NCBI GenBank assembly: GCA_022793675.1
Contig: JAAWDH010000003.1
Span: 1-64,000 of the forward strand
Length of the DNA stretch: 64,000 nt
DNA from: Oscillospiraceae bacterium
Lineage (GTDB): Bacteria; Bacillota; Clostridia; Oscillospirales; Ruminococcaceae
Reading direction: 5' to 3'
The notes under the pieces were generated by a model, which was not told the origin of the DNA, did not search any database, and saw only the letters and a program-made list of their open reading frames with translations. A program made the position numbers and the translations under genes. This document shows positions 7,049 to 15,970 of the stretch, one piece after another; positions within the stretch are counted from its first letter, which is position 1; every line of letters begins with the position of its first letter.

Positions 7049-8112
7049 TCGCGGCACCCTAACACCTTTTCCAGCGTCCCCTCTAAACCCATCGCCATCC
7101 GGTAAAAGCCCAAGTCATTGGGGTGGCAGCCGTCTACCGTACAGCCGTCCCAGCCCTCCCCGGCAAACAGCGCTTCGCCGTCGATAAAATAGACGTTTTG
7201 GTCGCCCTCCGCCAGCGCCGTTTCATAAGTCCGGCGGATGATCTCCCGCCGTTCCCGCCAGACGCCGCCCCGCAGCAGCACGTCGGTGGAAGTCATGAAG
7301 ATAATCGGCAGCAGCGGCTGGGCTTCCCGCACCGCGCGGTAAAGGGGCAGATGAGTCTTTTGCAGGTAATCCGCATCCGGCGCGTTATGGTCGTAGTCGC
7401 AGACAAACGCCGCCATTGGGAGCTGGGCGAGGTAACGGCGCATCGCCGGTTCCGCTTTGCCGCTGCCCGAAAAGCCCAGGTTGACGTATTCCATATGAAG
7501 CCTTCGGGAAAGGATCGCCGGATAGCTGTTGCCAGGGCGGGAAGCGCAGCCCCCTTGGGTGATGGACGAACCGTAAAACACCACCGGCTTTTCGTTGCGG
7601 TAAGGGGCCGGCGCTTCCAGGACGGCATCCCGCTTCAAAGCAATGTACAGCTCGCTGACCCGGTCGTAGAGCGGGAAATTCACCGTATACTCCGCCAGCT
7701 CCCCATCGGCAGCTACGGAAGCGCTGTAGCCCTCCTTCATCAGCGTTGGCGGCATAAATGAAGCAAGGTAACAAGGCTGGCCCTCTGTTTTCCGGTAGAG
7801 GTCGAAGCCGGACTGCCCCAAACGGGTGAAGTGCGGCATCAAGTCCTGCACCGCCATCTGGGCTTCAATGGCAATAAAAGGCGAATCCGTCCGAAAGCGC
7901 ACCCGGCCGCCGGCAGTATCGGCATTCAGGCCCGCCACGCCTTCGGACACCTGTTCGGCGGTCTGCTGCGGCATCCGCAGGAAACCCCTTCCCTCCTCAT
8001 AAAAAATACCAGAAATTGCAAAGGGCGTTTTTTTGATGTCCAGCCAGACAATATCCGGTTCGGTAATTGCCGTTTTCAGCTGAAAATTCTGGTCAATCTC
8101 TGTAAGCTTCAC
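7045..8112 (-). CDS. SGNH/GDSL hydrolase with GxDLY N-terminal domain
   Basis: 355 residues from a GTG start with GGGAGG 6 bases upstream. Residues ~1-160 form a beta-rich domain containing the GFDLY motif typical of the N-terminal domain of this esterase group. The C-terminal SGNH domain shows block I GSSITQGG (catalytic Ser), block II GFSGSGK, and block V DGCHPND with the Asp-His pair. The block III Asn is in DYDHNAPD. The enzyme probably removes acetyl or acyl groups from a carbohydrate. No signal peptide. It is coupled to the pyrophosphatase by a 4-base overlap and follows a small unknown gene by 21 bases. Confidence 0.88.
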   Translation of the reverse strand: MKLTEIDQNFQLKTAITEPDIVWLDIKKTPFAISGIFYEEGRGFLRMPQQTAEQVSEGVAGLNADTAGGRVRFRTDSPFIAIEAQMAVQDLMPHFTRLGQSGFDLYRKTEGQPCYLASFMPPTLMKEGYSASVAADGELAEYTVNFPLYDRVSELYIALKRDAVLEAPAPYRNEKPVVFYGSSITQGGCASRPGNSYPAILSRRLHMEYVNLGFSGSGKAEPAMRRYLAQLPMAAFVCDYDHNAPDADYLQKTHLPLYRAVREAQPLLPIIFMTSTDVLLRGGVWRERREIIRRTYETALAEGDQNVYFIDGEALFAGEGWDGCTVDGCHPNDLGFYRMAMGLEGTLEKVLGCRE

Positions 8113-8133
8113 AACCTGCCTCCCTTTCCTGCA

Positions 8134-8418
8134 TCAAATCACACGGAAAAGCTTGGACAGCTTTGCCATGATCTGCATATAGCTAATGCCCCGAACGACC
8201 TTATTTCCCCCGCGCGCCAGCCCCGCCACCAGGTGCAGCAGCGCCAGGTGTTCCTCCACCTCGTCCAGCCGGCAGCCCTCAATATAATTCAGACCGATAT
8301 ATTGCAGCAGCAAAAGCCCTTGGGTTTCACGCTCCATCGCCGAATTTTCGGCGACAAGCCCTTTGGCGGCGCTGCAAATAAACTGGTAATCCTCCTGGGA
8401 CAACATTTGCTGCGGCAT
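8134..8418 (-). CDS. Small helical protein, unknown
   Basis: 94 residues with a strong AGGAGG site 5 bases before the ATG at 8416-8418. Composition and pattern (AKGLVAENSAMERETQGLLLL; LDEVEEHLALLHLVAGLA) suggest an all-alpha soluble protein. It sits between the HAD phosphatase (9-base gap) and the SGNH hydrolase (21-base gap) in one operon. No family recognised. Confidence 0.6.
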   Translation of the reverse strand: MPQQMLSQEDYQFICSAAKGLVAENSAMERETQGLLLLQYIGLNYIEGCRLDEVEEHLALLHLVAGLARGGNKVVRGISYMQIMAKLSKLFRVI

Positions 8419-8427
8419 ATGTACCTC

Positions 8428-9231
8428 CTATTCCTCCAGCGCGTACTGCCGGATAGCCTTGAGGACGCCGTTATGCTCGTTGCTCTCGGCGATAAAGCGG
8501 GCGTACTGTTTCAAGCCTGGGTGGGCGTTTTCCATCGCAAAACTGTAGTAGGCATGGTCGAACATGGCGGCGTCGTTGAAATAATCCCCAAAAGCCATCG
8601 TTTCCTCCGGGGCAATGCCCCAGCGCTGCTGAAAATAGCGCAGCCCGACGCCTTTGGTAATGCCGGCAGCCATGACGTCCATCCAGACGCTGCCTGAAAG
8701 GAGCATCGTCAGCGAAGCATCCAGCTCCTCCCCGAACGCCTCCCGCAGTGCTGGGATAACGTTTTTCTCCGGACCGTTCAGGTCCAGGAGCGCTACTTTG
8801 TAAATATCGTCGTCAATGGAAGCAAAATCTTCACGGAGCTGCTCATTGACGTAATATTTGCTGATTTCATCGCCGTATGCCGGTTCTTTGGCGGCGTGGT
8901 AGCTGCCGTGTACCCCGCACAGCACCAGCCGGATCCCGGGAAGGCCGGTGCAGACGTCGATAATTTTCTGCACCGAAGCCCGGTCCATCAAGTTTTTCTG
9001 CACCACTTCGCCGTTTTCTACCAAACAGGCCCCGTTGTCGCAGATATAGTCCACCCAATCTGAGTGCGGCTCGAAATTCTGCCATAAGGTCGCATAAGAA
9101 CGCCCGCTGGCGGCTAGGAAATGGATCCCTTTAGCCCGCAGTTTCTCCATCACCTCGAAAAAATCCGCTGGCAGGCCGTCCTGCCGGCTCAGCAGCGTTC
9201 CATCCATATCGCTTGCTATCAATTTAATCAT
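8428..9231 (-). CDS. Cof-type HAD phosphatase
   Basis: 267 residues from the ATG at 9229-9231, with GGAG 8 bases upstream. HAD motif I is DMDGT (nucleophile Asp near residue 8), motif II is AASGRS, and motif IV is MAFGDYFNDAAMF; the conserved KGVGLRYF lysine precedes it. The cap domain in the middle is of the C2b (Cof) kind. Members dephosphorylate sugar phosphates and cofactors such as FMN or PLP with broad specificity. First gene of the minus-strand cluster ending at 6064. No clear promoter is seen between it and the repeat at 9311. Confidence 0.9.
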   Translation of the reverse strand: MIKLIASDMDGTLLSRQDGLPADFFEVMEKLRAKGIHFLAASGRSYATLWQNFEPHSDWVDYICDNGACLVENGEVVQKNLMDRASVQKIIDVCTGLPGIRLVLCGVHGSYHAAKEPAYGDEISKYYVNEQLREDFASIDDDIYKVALLDLNGPEKNVIPALREAFGEELDASLTMLLSGSVWMDVMAAGITKGVGLRYFQQRWGIAPEETMAFGDYFNDAAMFDHAYYSFAMENAHPGLKQYARFIAESNEHNGVLKAIRQYALEE

Positions 9232-9310
9232 CAGGCTCTCTCCTTCAACACCCGGATCCGGGTTTTCTCTCTTTATCATACCACACCTTTCCCCAAATCA
9301 CAACCTTTTT

Positions 9311-9577
9311 CTGGCGGCGCCGTGTCGCCGCTGACAATTCGCGGCGGGCTGTGCCCGCAGACAATTCGCGCCGGAAATCCAGCAAGCCGGATTTCTGCTT
9401 CGGATAAACACGGCCGGTTCTCCCGCGGTTACGGGCGGGTGGTTCCAGCTCCTATCGGACAGTTATCGACGCAGTAGGCGGTTAAATTTGTGCTGGCGTG
9501 TACCCTAGCGATTAAAAGTCTTTGCGGAGCTTTCTTCAGAAAGCGACCCGTACTCTCCGTACCCCTCGTACTCCTAG
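9311..9577 (-). repeat. Dispersed composite repeat, locus 2 (reverse orientation)
   Basis: Read on the minus strand it starts with GGTACGGAGAGTACGGGTCGC and the palindrome GCTTTCTGAAGAAAGC, then GACTTTTAATCGC, CTACTGCGTCG, and a long 3' module with CCGCGGTTACGGGC and a CCGGAAATCC/GGATTTC hairpin. It carries the C2 version of the 3' module, as at 16033. It fills most of the 9232-9700 gap between the HAD gene and the lacI promoter. Confidence 0.9.
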
Positions 9578-9700
9578 CAGCAAACAAAAAATGCTATTTA
9601 ACAGCTTATATCGTCTCTGGAAAAAACAGCAAATTTTCCTCTTTGGCATATTGCACAAAGGATGGCTGTTATTTTGTAATCCAAAATCGCTGGTTCCCTC

Positions 9701-9729
9701 TTGACATCTGGTTAAAAAGCGCTTATTAT
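9701..9729 (+). promoter_or_regulatory. Consensus sigma-A promoter of the lacI-type operon
   Basis: TTGACA, 17 bp, TATTAT. Six bases downstream lies the dyad operator at 9735-9748, so transcription start and operator coincide. Confidence 0.88.
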
Positions 9730-9734
9730 GGAGA

Positions 9735-9748
9735 TGTAACCGATTACA
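9735..9748 (+). promoter_or_regulatory. LacI-family operator (autoregulation)
   Basis: TGTAACCGATTACA is a near-perfect dyad with a central CG, as expected for LacI/GalR-family sites. It covers the predicted transcription start and touches the AGGAGG ribosome site of the repressor gene. The repressor probably controls itself and the two downstream enzymes. Confidence 0.72.
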
Positions 9749-9763
9749 GGAGGTGGAATTGGG

Positions 9764-10786
9764 TTGGCAACCATCAAGGATGTGGCTAAGGCTGCCGGCG
9801 TTTCGGTAGCGACAGTCTCCCGGGTGCTCAATACCAGCGAAAACGTCCGCCCGGATACTGTCGAGGCGGTCAAGCGTGCGATTGAAGAGCTGAACTATCA
9901 CCCGAATTTCCTGGGACGGACCCTCAGGCGGCTGGAGACTTTGAAAATCCTTGTAGTGGCCCCGACAATCTCCAATCAGTTTTTTTCCCGCGTTATCCGG
10001 GGGATACAGTCCGTCGCCCGGCAGAACGGCTACCATGTGATGCTGGGCATCACCGAATCCGACCGCGAGGCGGAGCGCGAATATGTCGAAATGGCCCGGC
10101 GCAAGCTGGTGGACGGCTTGATTTTCCTCCACTCTGCGCTGCTGGCCGACGAAATCGACAGCTTGGCAGCTGGCTGCCCGATTGTCTTTGCCAACGAATT
10201 TGTCAGCAACGCCCACGTCTCCACCGTCAGCATCGACAACCGCCGCGCGGGCTATGACGCCGCCGTCTTCCTGCTGGAAAATAACCACCGCCGCATCGCG
10301 TTTGTCTCGGCCGGCGCGCTTTACGGCTCCTCCTCCCTGCGGCAGGAAGGGTACTGCGCAGCGCTGCGGGAAGCCGGTATCGACCCCGGCAGCCAGCCTT
10401 TCCTTTATGAAGGGTTGACCTTTAAAGCCGGACGCCGGGCGGCAAACAGCCTCTTGCAGATGGGCAGCCTGCCAGACGCCGTCTTCGCAACGTCGGATTC
10501 AGCGGCAATCGGCATCATCAGCACGCTGGCTGAAGCCGGCGTCAAAGCCGGCGAGGATATCTCAGTCATGGGGTTCGACGACAACCAGATCGCCGAATAC
10601 TACCTCCCGCCTTTGACGACAGTGTCGCAGCCCCAGCTGGAAATCGGTCAAAAAGCCATGGAGCTTTTGATAAATAAAATCAAAAACCTAGCCTGTGAGG
10701 ACCAGCATTTGACGCTCCCCCACCGGCTGGAAATTCGGTCGTCGGTGAAACTCGCCGCGGCCGCAGAGAAAGGAAGATTATCATGA
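9764..10786 (+). CDS. LacI/GalR-family transcriptional repressor
   Basis: 340 residues from a TTG start, 7 bases after AGGAGGTGG. The HTH ATIKDVAKAAGVSVATVSRV is at residues 2-21, with the hinge helix at ~45-58. The periplasmic-binding-like effector domain follows (VDGLIFLHS; AGALYGSSSLRQEGY; GFDDNQIAEYYLPPLTTVSQP). It binds DNA as a dimer and is released by a sugar or sugar derivative. Its stop overlaps the next gene by ATGA (10783-10786), so it is co-expressed with the oxidoreductase it probably controls. Confidence 0.95.
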   Translation: MATIKDVAKAAGVSVATVSRVLNTSENVRPDTVEAVKRAIEELNYHPNFLGRTLRRLETLKILVVAPTISNQFFSRVIRGIQSVARQNGYHVMLGITESDREAEREYVEMARRKLVDGLIFLHSALLADEIDSLAAGCPIVFANEFVSNAHVSTVSIDNRRAGYDAAVFLLENNHRRIAFVSAGALYGSSSLRQEGYCAALREAGIDPGSQPFLYEGLTFKAGRRAANSLLQMGSLPDAVFATSDSAAIGIISTLAEAGVKAGEDISVMGFDDNQIAEYYLPPLTTVSQPQLEIGQKAMELLINKIKNLACEDQHLTLPHRLEIRSSVKLAAAAEKGRLS

Positions 10787-11895
10787 ACAAAACAAAAGTC
10801 GGCATTATTGGATGCGGCGGCATTGCCAACGGCAAACACCTCCCCGCGCTGAAAAAGCTGGCGGCCAAAGGGCTGATCGAAATCGTCGCCTTCTGCGACC
10901 TGATCGAGGAACGCGCTGTTAAGGCGGCAAAGGAATACGGCACAGAGGATGCCAAGGTGTACACCGATTATAAAGAGCTGCTCAAGGACAACACCATCGA
11001 GGCGATCCATGTCTGCACCCCGAACCGCTCCCATAGCTTTATCACTGTCGACGCCCTTCATGCCGGCAAAAATGTCATCTGCGAAAAACCCATGGCCATC
11101 AACAGCGCAGAGGCCAGGAAAATGGTCGAGGCAGCCCAGGAAACCGGCAAGCTGCTGACCATCGGCTACCAGAACCGCCAGACCCCTGAAGTCCAGTACA
11201 TCAAGAAGACCTGCGACGCCGGCGACCTGGGCGACATCTATTACGCCAAGGCCCATGCGATCCGCCGCCGTGCCGTCCCCACCTGGGGCGTGTTCCTCAA
11301 CGAGTATGAACAGGGCGGCGGCCCGCTGATCGATATCGGCACCCATGCGCTGGATATCACCCTGTGGACCATGAACAATTACAAGCCCAAAATGGTCGTG
11401 GGCAGCGTCTACCATAAGCTGGCCGACAAGCTGGAAAACGGCAGCGGCAACGCTTGGGGCGACTGGGATCCCAAAGAATTCACCGTTGAAGATTCTGCTT
11501 TCGGTTATATCGTGATGGAAAATGGCGCGACCATCGTGCTGGAATCCGCTTGGGCGCTGAACAGCCTGGACGTTATCGAAGCCTCCACCACCCTCTGCGG
11601 CGACAAGGCTGGCGCAGATATGCGCAGCGCTGACGGCAAACGCGGCGGCGTGCGCATCAACGGCGTCAAACACGGCAAGCAGTATGTCGAAATCCCTGCC
11701 ATGGGTGCTGGCGGCGTGGATTTCTATGACGGCACTGCCATTAAGCCTGCCGACGTGGAGCAGGAGATCTTCTACAGCGCTATCCGCAATGGCACTCCCC
11801 TGTGCGTGCTGCCCGAGCAGGCTTTCGTGGTTACCCAGATTCTGGAAGCCATCTACGAGTCTGCCAAGACTGGCAAACCCGTCTATTTTGACTGA
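10783..11895 (+). CDS. Gfo/Idh/MocA-family oxidoreductase
   Basis: 370 residues. The N-terminal Rossmann fold opens with KVGIIGCGGIANGKHLPAL. The NAD-binding HVCTPNRSH and CEKPM motifs place the conserved Lys near residue 100, and GGPLIDIGTHALDITLWTM carries the substrate-side Asp/His of the family. The enzyme likely oxidises a sugar, inositol or glycoside ring position with NAD(P)+ in the cytoplasm. It is coupled to the LacI regulator by a 4-base overlap and followed by a TIM-barrel isomerase. This trio is typical of pathways for unusual sugars, but the substrate cannot be read from the sequence. Confidence 0.93.
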   Translation: MNKTKVGIIGCGGIANGKHLPALKKLAAKGLIEIVAFCDLIEERAVKAAKEYGTEDAKVYTDYKELLKDNTIEAIHVCTPNRSHSFITVDALHAGKNVICEKPMAINSAEARKMVEAAQETGKLLTIGYQNRQTPEVQYIKKTCDAGDLGDIYYAKAHAIRRRAVPTWGVFLNEYEQGGGPLIDIGTHALDITLWTMNNYKPKMVVGSVYHKLADKLENGSGNAWGDWDPKEFTVEDSAFGYIVMENGATIVLESAWALNSLDVIEASTTLCGDKAGADMRSADGKRGGVRINGVKHGKQYVEIPAMGAGGVDFYDGTAIKPADVEQEIFYSAIRNGTPLCVLPEQAFVVTQILEAIYESAKTGKPVYFD

Positions 11896-12000
11896 TTCGC
11901 GGCAGGATTGACTTTGTAAGCGCCAAGGGCGGCGGCGGTTCTTTTGCGGCCGCTGCCGCCTGCTGTTTATGCTGATTATTGAGTAGAAAGGATGAGTCCC

Positions 12001-12975
12001 ATGAAATTAGGCGTTATGGCGGTACTGTTCGGCGATTGGGATTTGAAAAAGACCTGCGACTATCTGGTCGCCCAGGGCTGCCAAGCTGTTGAGATCGGCG
12101 CGGGCGGCTATCCGGGCAAGGCACTCTGCGATCCAGCGGTGCTGCTTGCCGATCCCAAGAAGCTTCAGGAGTTTAAAGACACGATTGCGGCTTCCGGCCT
12201 GCAGATCAGCGCGCTGAGCTGCCACGGCAACTACATCCATCCCGACAAGGCCATTGCCAAAAAGTTTGACGACGATATGACCAACACCATCAAACTGGCC
12301 AAGGAGCTGGGCGTGGATACAATCAACTGCTTCTCCGGCTGCCCCGGCGATTGCGAGGAGTCCAAGCGCCCCAACTGGGTGACCTGCGCCTGGCCGACCG
12401 ATTACCAGGAGATTTTACAGTGGCAGTGGGATGAAAAGCTAATCCCCTATTGGAAAGAGAAGGTCGCTTTTGCCAGGGAGTACGGCGTCACCAAGTTCGC
12501 TTTTGAGATGCACCCCGGCTTCTGCGTTTACAACCCTGAGACCCTGCTGAAACTCCGCGCGGCCGTCGGCCCTGAAATCGGCGCGAACTTCGACCCCAGC
12601 CACCTGGTTTGGCAAGGCATCGACCCTGCCGCCGCCATCCGCGAACTGGGCCGCGAACACGCGATCTTCCATTTCCATGCCAAAGATACCAAGATTGACC
12701 CTTACAATGCGGCGGTCAACGGCGTTTTGGACACCAAGTCCTTTACGGATGAAGCCCACCGCAGCTGGCTGTTCCGTTCGGTTGGCTATGGCAACGACTA
12801 CAGCTACTGGAAGGATATGATCTCTGCCCTGCAGCTGGCCGGCTACGACGGCGCAATCAGCATTGAGCATGAAGACAGCCTGATGACCCCAATGGAGGGC
12901 CTGGAAAAAGCAATCGCTTTCCTGAAGGAAGTTATTATCTTCCAGCCTAAAATGACCGAGACCTGGTGGTCTTAA
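12001..12975 (+). CDS. Sugar phosphate isomerase/epimerase (xylose isomerase-like TIM barrel)
   Basis: 324 residues from the ATG at 12001, 8 bases after AAAGGA. The fold pattern and metal-site motifs are those of the AP_endonuc_2 family: EIGAGGYPG, SALSCHGNY, FEMHPGFCVYN, NFDPSHLVWQG, FHFHAKDT and SIEHED at the C-terminus supply the Glu/Asp/His ligands. It should epimerise or isomerise a keto-sugar made by the preceding oxidoreductase. A 105-base gap with a GC hairpin separates the two genes but no new promoter is evident. Two hairpins end the operon at 13025-13108. Confidence 0.92.
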   Translation: MKLGVMAVLFGDWDLKKTCDYLVAQGCQAVEIGAGGYPGKALCDPAVLLADPKKLQEFKDTIAASGLQISALSCHGNYIHPDKAIAKKFDDDMTNTIKLAKELGVDTINCFSGCPGDCEESKRPNWVTCAWPTDYQEILQWQWDEKLIPYWKEKVAFAREYGVTKFAFEMHPGFCVYNPETLLKLRAAVGPEIGANFDPSHLVWQGIDPAAAIRELGREHAIFHFHAKDTKIDPYNAAVNGVLDTKSFTDEAHRSWLFRSVGYGNDYSYWKDMISALQLAGYDGAISIEHEDSLMTPMEGLEKAIAFLKEVIIFQPKMTETWWS

Positions 12976-13024
12976 GGAAAACGAAGACGCCGATTTCCTT
13001 GGCAATCCCAAGGAAACGTGGACT

Positions 13025-13060
13025 GAATCTGGAAACTGGCATCAGCTGGTTTCCAGATTC
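13025..13060 (+). terminator. Hairpin after the sugar operon
   Basis: Perfect 12-bp stem GAATCTGGAAAC/GTTTCCAGATTC with a 12-base loop and a short T-containing tail. It is 50 bases past the isomerase stop; likely a processing or termination hairpin. Confidence 0.6.
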
Positions 13061-13075
13061 TTACAGGCGCAAAGT

Positions 13076-13108
13076 GTAAGGCCGGCAGGATGAACCTGCC
13101 GGCCTTAC
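13076..13108. terminator. Bidirectional rho-independent terminator
   Basis: 14-bp stem GTAAGGCCGGCAGG/CCTGCCGGCCTTAC with a 5-base loop and T/A runs on both sides. It separates the plus-strand sugar operon from the minus-strand gene ending at 13141. Confidence 0.82.
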
Positions 13109-13140
13109 TTTGGGGAGAAATGATGAAAATAAGAAGTCTG

Positions 13141-13641
13141 TCAATGTTTTAGGCGGCGGCGCAGCCACCATCCGACCAGGGCCGCCGCAACGGTCCCCGC
13201 TCCTATGTAGAGCAAAAAGGACTGCCGGTCAGATGCTTCCGAAGTATTGTCTAAGCTCGTCCTGCTGTCTTCTATCAGACGTTCCAGCAGGTCGGCGTTC
13301 TGTTCGAGGGTTTTGGGGTCGATCCCCAGTTTTGCCAGCGCTTCCAGCTGTTCAGCTGTCAGCTGGGACAAATCGCTCACACCGCCGATGATCTCCAGCG
13401 CCCGGCGCATCAGCCGCATATCCGGCATCTGCCCGAAAGGGGTCTCCGAGGTATCGGTTTCAGGTTTAGGCGTATCGCCTTCTGGGAGCAAGCCAAAGGG
13501 ATCGAATTCGCTTTTTGACGGGGTGTCTGCCGAAGCGGAAACTCGCTCGCCCGCAAAGCTGCCTGCAAGCAGCCCCAGCATCACAAGGACGGTTAGAAAA
13601 ACCCCCGCAGCCCTTAACCGGCTGCCAGCTGCATAAACCAT
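13141..13641 (-). CDS. Exported, C-terminally anchored protein, unknown
   Basis: 166 residues from the ATG at 13639-13641, 7 bases after GAGGTG. Signal peptide at ~1-37 (RLRAAGVFLTVLVMLGLLAG), a Pro/Asp/Ser/Thr-rich linker, a helical middle with the LTAEQLEALAKLGIDPKTLE segment, and a C-terminal membrane helix (LYIGAGTVAAALVGWW) ending RRRLKH. This topology leaves the body outside the cell. No family recognised. The gene is downstream of the histidine-kinase genes and could be part of that signalling unit (137-base gap). Confidence 0.62.
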   Translation of the reverse strand: MVYAAGSRLRAAGVFLTVLVMLGLLAGSFAGERVSASADTPSKSEFDPFGLLPEGDTPKPETDTSETPFGQMPDMRLMRRALEIIGGVSDLSQLTAEQLEALAKLGIDPKTLEQNADLLERLIEDSRTSLDNTSEASDRQSFLLYIGAGTVAAALVGWWLRRRLKH

Positions 13642-13778
13642 TCCCAATCACCTCGGGATAAGACGGCGTTCGCGGTACTGGGCTGCCCGCCCAGCGGCTG
13701 TTTCCCTCTCAACCTGTAGATAGTATAGCCCCTGAAAGTGACGGTTTCTTGAACATTCCTTGAATTCTCCTGGAAAAT

Positions 13779-15278
13779 TCAAGTTTTTTCGGCGGTACCA
13801 TCGACTTCTGGCAGTGAAAACCAGAAATTGCTCCCCTCCCCCAGCTTGCTTTCAACGCCGTATTTCGCGCCGTGCAAAACCAGCACGCTCTGGACGATGC
13901 TCAGCCCCAGCCCTGTCCCCAGCGACGACCGGCGGTGGACTTTGTCGATTTTGTAGTAACGTTCCCAGACCAACGGCAGCTGCTCTTCAGAAATGCCTTC
14001 GCCATTATCGATAATTTCCAGTTTTACCCATCCATCCGCCCGACTCTGCCGCAGGCGGATGGATTTTTCTTCGCCGCTATAGTGGAGGGCGTTGTTGATG
14101 AGGTTGTAGACGACCTGGGTCAGCCGGGTACGGTCGGCCTCGACGAAGGCTTCGCCGTCGCCTTCAAAGGTAAAAGCAACGCCTTTGTTTTCGGTCAGTT
14201 TCTGATAGCGGGCCAGGATGCCTTGGATTAGGGCGGTAAAACTGAAAACGGCGGGGCTTAGGGTCACGACGCCCGCCTGCAATTTGGACAGGTCTAACAG
14301 GTCGTTGACCAGCTCGGTCAGACGGTTGGCCTCGTCAATGATGATCTGCACGTTTTCGGGGGTGTTTTCCCCAGGCAGGTCGCGCATTACCTCGGCATAG
14401 CCGGTAATCATCGTCAGCGGGGTGCGCAGGTCGTGGGAAATGTTGGCCAAAAGCTCCCGCCGGAGCTGCTCGACCTTTTCTAAGTCGGCAGCCGCCTGGG
14501 TCAGGGTCTGATCAAGCGCCAGCACCTCTCGGTAGCCGCCCCGGCCGGCATAGGGGGTATAGCTGCCGCCCGAAAGCTGCCGGGCGGCGCGGCTGATATC
14601 CATCACCGGCTTGGCGATATGGCGGGATAGGAAGTAGGCAAGCACAAGCGACAGGATCAGCGTCACGCCGGTAACCATCAGCAGCTGGATGCGCAGCGTC
14701 TGCACGGTAGCGCCTACCGGAGAGACAGTAGTATCTAACAGCAGCATCCGCTCGCTGCCGCCCTGTTCAACCAGCCGTACGCTGATGATGCTTTCCCGGT
14801 CGTCAAAATAATAGGGCTTTTTAACCAGACGGTCAAAGGGGGCCTTGCCCATTGTAAAACTGCCGTAACCGCCCTCCTGGTTGAAGCGCGCCAGGAAAGT
14901 GCCATCGTTTTCGGCGGCGAAATTATATAAAATGAACAGGTCAAGGCTGGTCATCCGATGGATCAGGCAGTTCGGCAGCGTATCTGCCGACGCCACTACC
15001 TGCCCGTCGGTGGTCAGCAGCATCGCGCAGATCTGATTATCCGCCACCAGCTCTTCCAACACCCCGGCAATGTCCTCAGAAAAAGCTTTTTTGGCCACGG
15101 TTTCCGAAGCGGCGCGTATTTCGCGGGTTTTGATGCCGCGGTAAAACTCGTCCAGGAAGACCACCTGCAGCAGCCACAGCGCCGCCAGCATTGCCGCCGT
15201 GAAGCTGAAAAAAGTCAGCAGCAGCCGCCATTTAATAGAAAGCTGCCGTTTCCGCTTAGCCTTCAAAACGGTAGCCAA
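13779..15278 (-). CDS. Two-component sensor histidine kinase
   Basis: 499 residues. TM1 at ~17-40, an extracytoplasmic sensor region to ~195, TM2 at ~196-215, a HAMP segment, then HisKA with ANISHDLRTPL (His near 280). HATPase boxes follow: N box NLINNALHYS, G1 DNGEGIS, F box ERYYK, G2 GTGLGLSIV. It phosphorylates the OmpR-type regulator encoded upstream, overlapping it by 23 bases. The start is uncertain: TTG at 15278 is used here, while TTG at 15266 gives a more natural MKAKRKRQ N-terminus; the GAGGGGGG ribosome site fits neither perfectly. Confidence 0.93.
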   Translation of the reverse strand: MATVLKAKRKRQLSIKWRLLLTFFSFTAAMLAALWLLQVVFLDEFYRGIKTREIRAASETVAKKAFSEDIAGVLEELVADNQICAMLLTTDGQVVASADTLPNCLIHRMTSLDLFILYNFAAENDGTFLARFNQEGGYGSFTMGKAPFDRLVKKPYYFDDRESIISVRLVEQGGSERMLLLDTTVSPVGATVQTLRIQLLMVTGVTLILSLVLAYFLSRHIAKPVMDISRAARQLSGGSYTPYAGRGGYREVLALDQTLTQAAADLEKVEQLRRELLANISHDLRTPLTMITGYAEVMRDLPGENTPENVQIIIDEANRLTELVNDLLDLSKLQAGVVTLSPAVFSFTALIQGILARYQKLTENKGVAFTFEGDGEAFVEADRTRLTQVVYNLINNALHYSGEEKSIRLRQSRADGWVKLEIIDNGEGISEEQLPLVWERYYKIDKVHRRSSLGTGLGLSIVQSVLVLHGAKYGVESKLGEGSNFWFSLPEVDGTAEKT

Positions 15279-15936
15279 CCCCCCTCAGCGTCACGATAAA
15301 GCGGCTGTACGGCCCTAGGCTCTTGCGCAGCAGCTTGATATGGGTGTCGAGCGTCCGGTCGTCGCCGTAAAAATCGTAGCCCCAGACGTTGGTAATCAGC
15401 ATTTCCCGCGTCAGGGCAATGCTGCGGTTGCGGGCCATATAGAAAAGGAGGTCGTATTCCTTGGGGGAAAGGTCGATCCGCTCCCCGTCGACAAAAACCA
15501 TACGGCCGGTAAAATCGATGGTCAGCCCCTCCATTTGCAGCACTTCCCTGCCCTTTTCGGCGGGCTTTTCGGAACGGGAACCGCGTTTGAGCACAGCGGC
15601 CGCCCGCATCATCAGCTCGCGGGGCGAAAAGGGCTTGACGACATAGTCGTCGACCCCCAGCTCGAAGCCATGGATGCGGTCGTATTCCTCGCCGCGGGCC
15701 GAGAGCATGATGACGGGAACCTCTTTGGTTTTGCGGATCTCCCGGCAGGCTGAAAAGCCATCCAGCTCCGGCATCATCACGTCCATGATGATCAGGTCGT
15801 AGTCGTTTTCGCGGCATTTTTCGACGGCTTCCATGCCGTTGACAGCCTCGGACACCTCGTATTTTTCAAACAGGGCGTATTTTTTGATAATCTCACGGAT
15901 ATTGTCTTCGTCGTCGACAATCAGGATATGCGCCAT
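15256..15936 (-). CDS. OmpR/PhoB-family response regulator
   Basis: 226 residues. The receiver domain has acidic DDED at 8-11, the phospho-acceptor Asp52 in MDVMMPELDG, and the VVKPFSPREL lysine near 101. The C-terminal winged helix has LSPKEYDLLFYMARN, the recognition region RTLDTHIKLLRKSLG, and ends VTLRGVGYRFEG. RBS GGGGGAG before the ATG. Direct repeats at 15986-16002 just upstream of a TATAGT -10 element suggest it activates its own operon. The signal is unknown. Confidence 0.95.
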   Translation of the reverse strand: MAHILIVDDEDNIREIIKKYALFEKYEVSEAVNGMEAVEKCRENDYDLIIMDVMMPELDGFSACREIRKTKEVPVIMLSARGEEYDRIHGFELGVDDYVVKPFSPRELMMRAAAVLKRGSRSEKPAEKGREVLQMEGLTIDFTGRMVFVDGERIDLSPKEYDLLFYMARNRSIALTREMLITNVWGYDFYGDDRTLDTHIKLLRKSLGPYSRFIVTLRGVGYRFEG

Positions 15937-15970
15937 GCTATCTCCCCCTTTTTTAGTTTTCCTACTGCTT

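Noticed and set aside
9536..10288. 250-codon minus-strand frame across the lacI promoter and gene
   Set aside because: It overlaps a clear promoter, operator and LacI coding region; no ribosome site.
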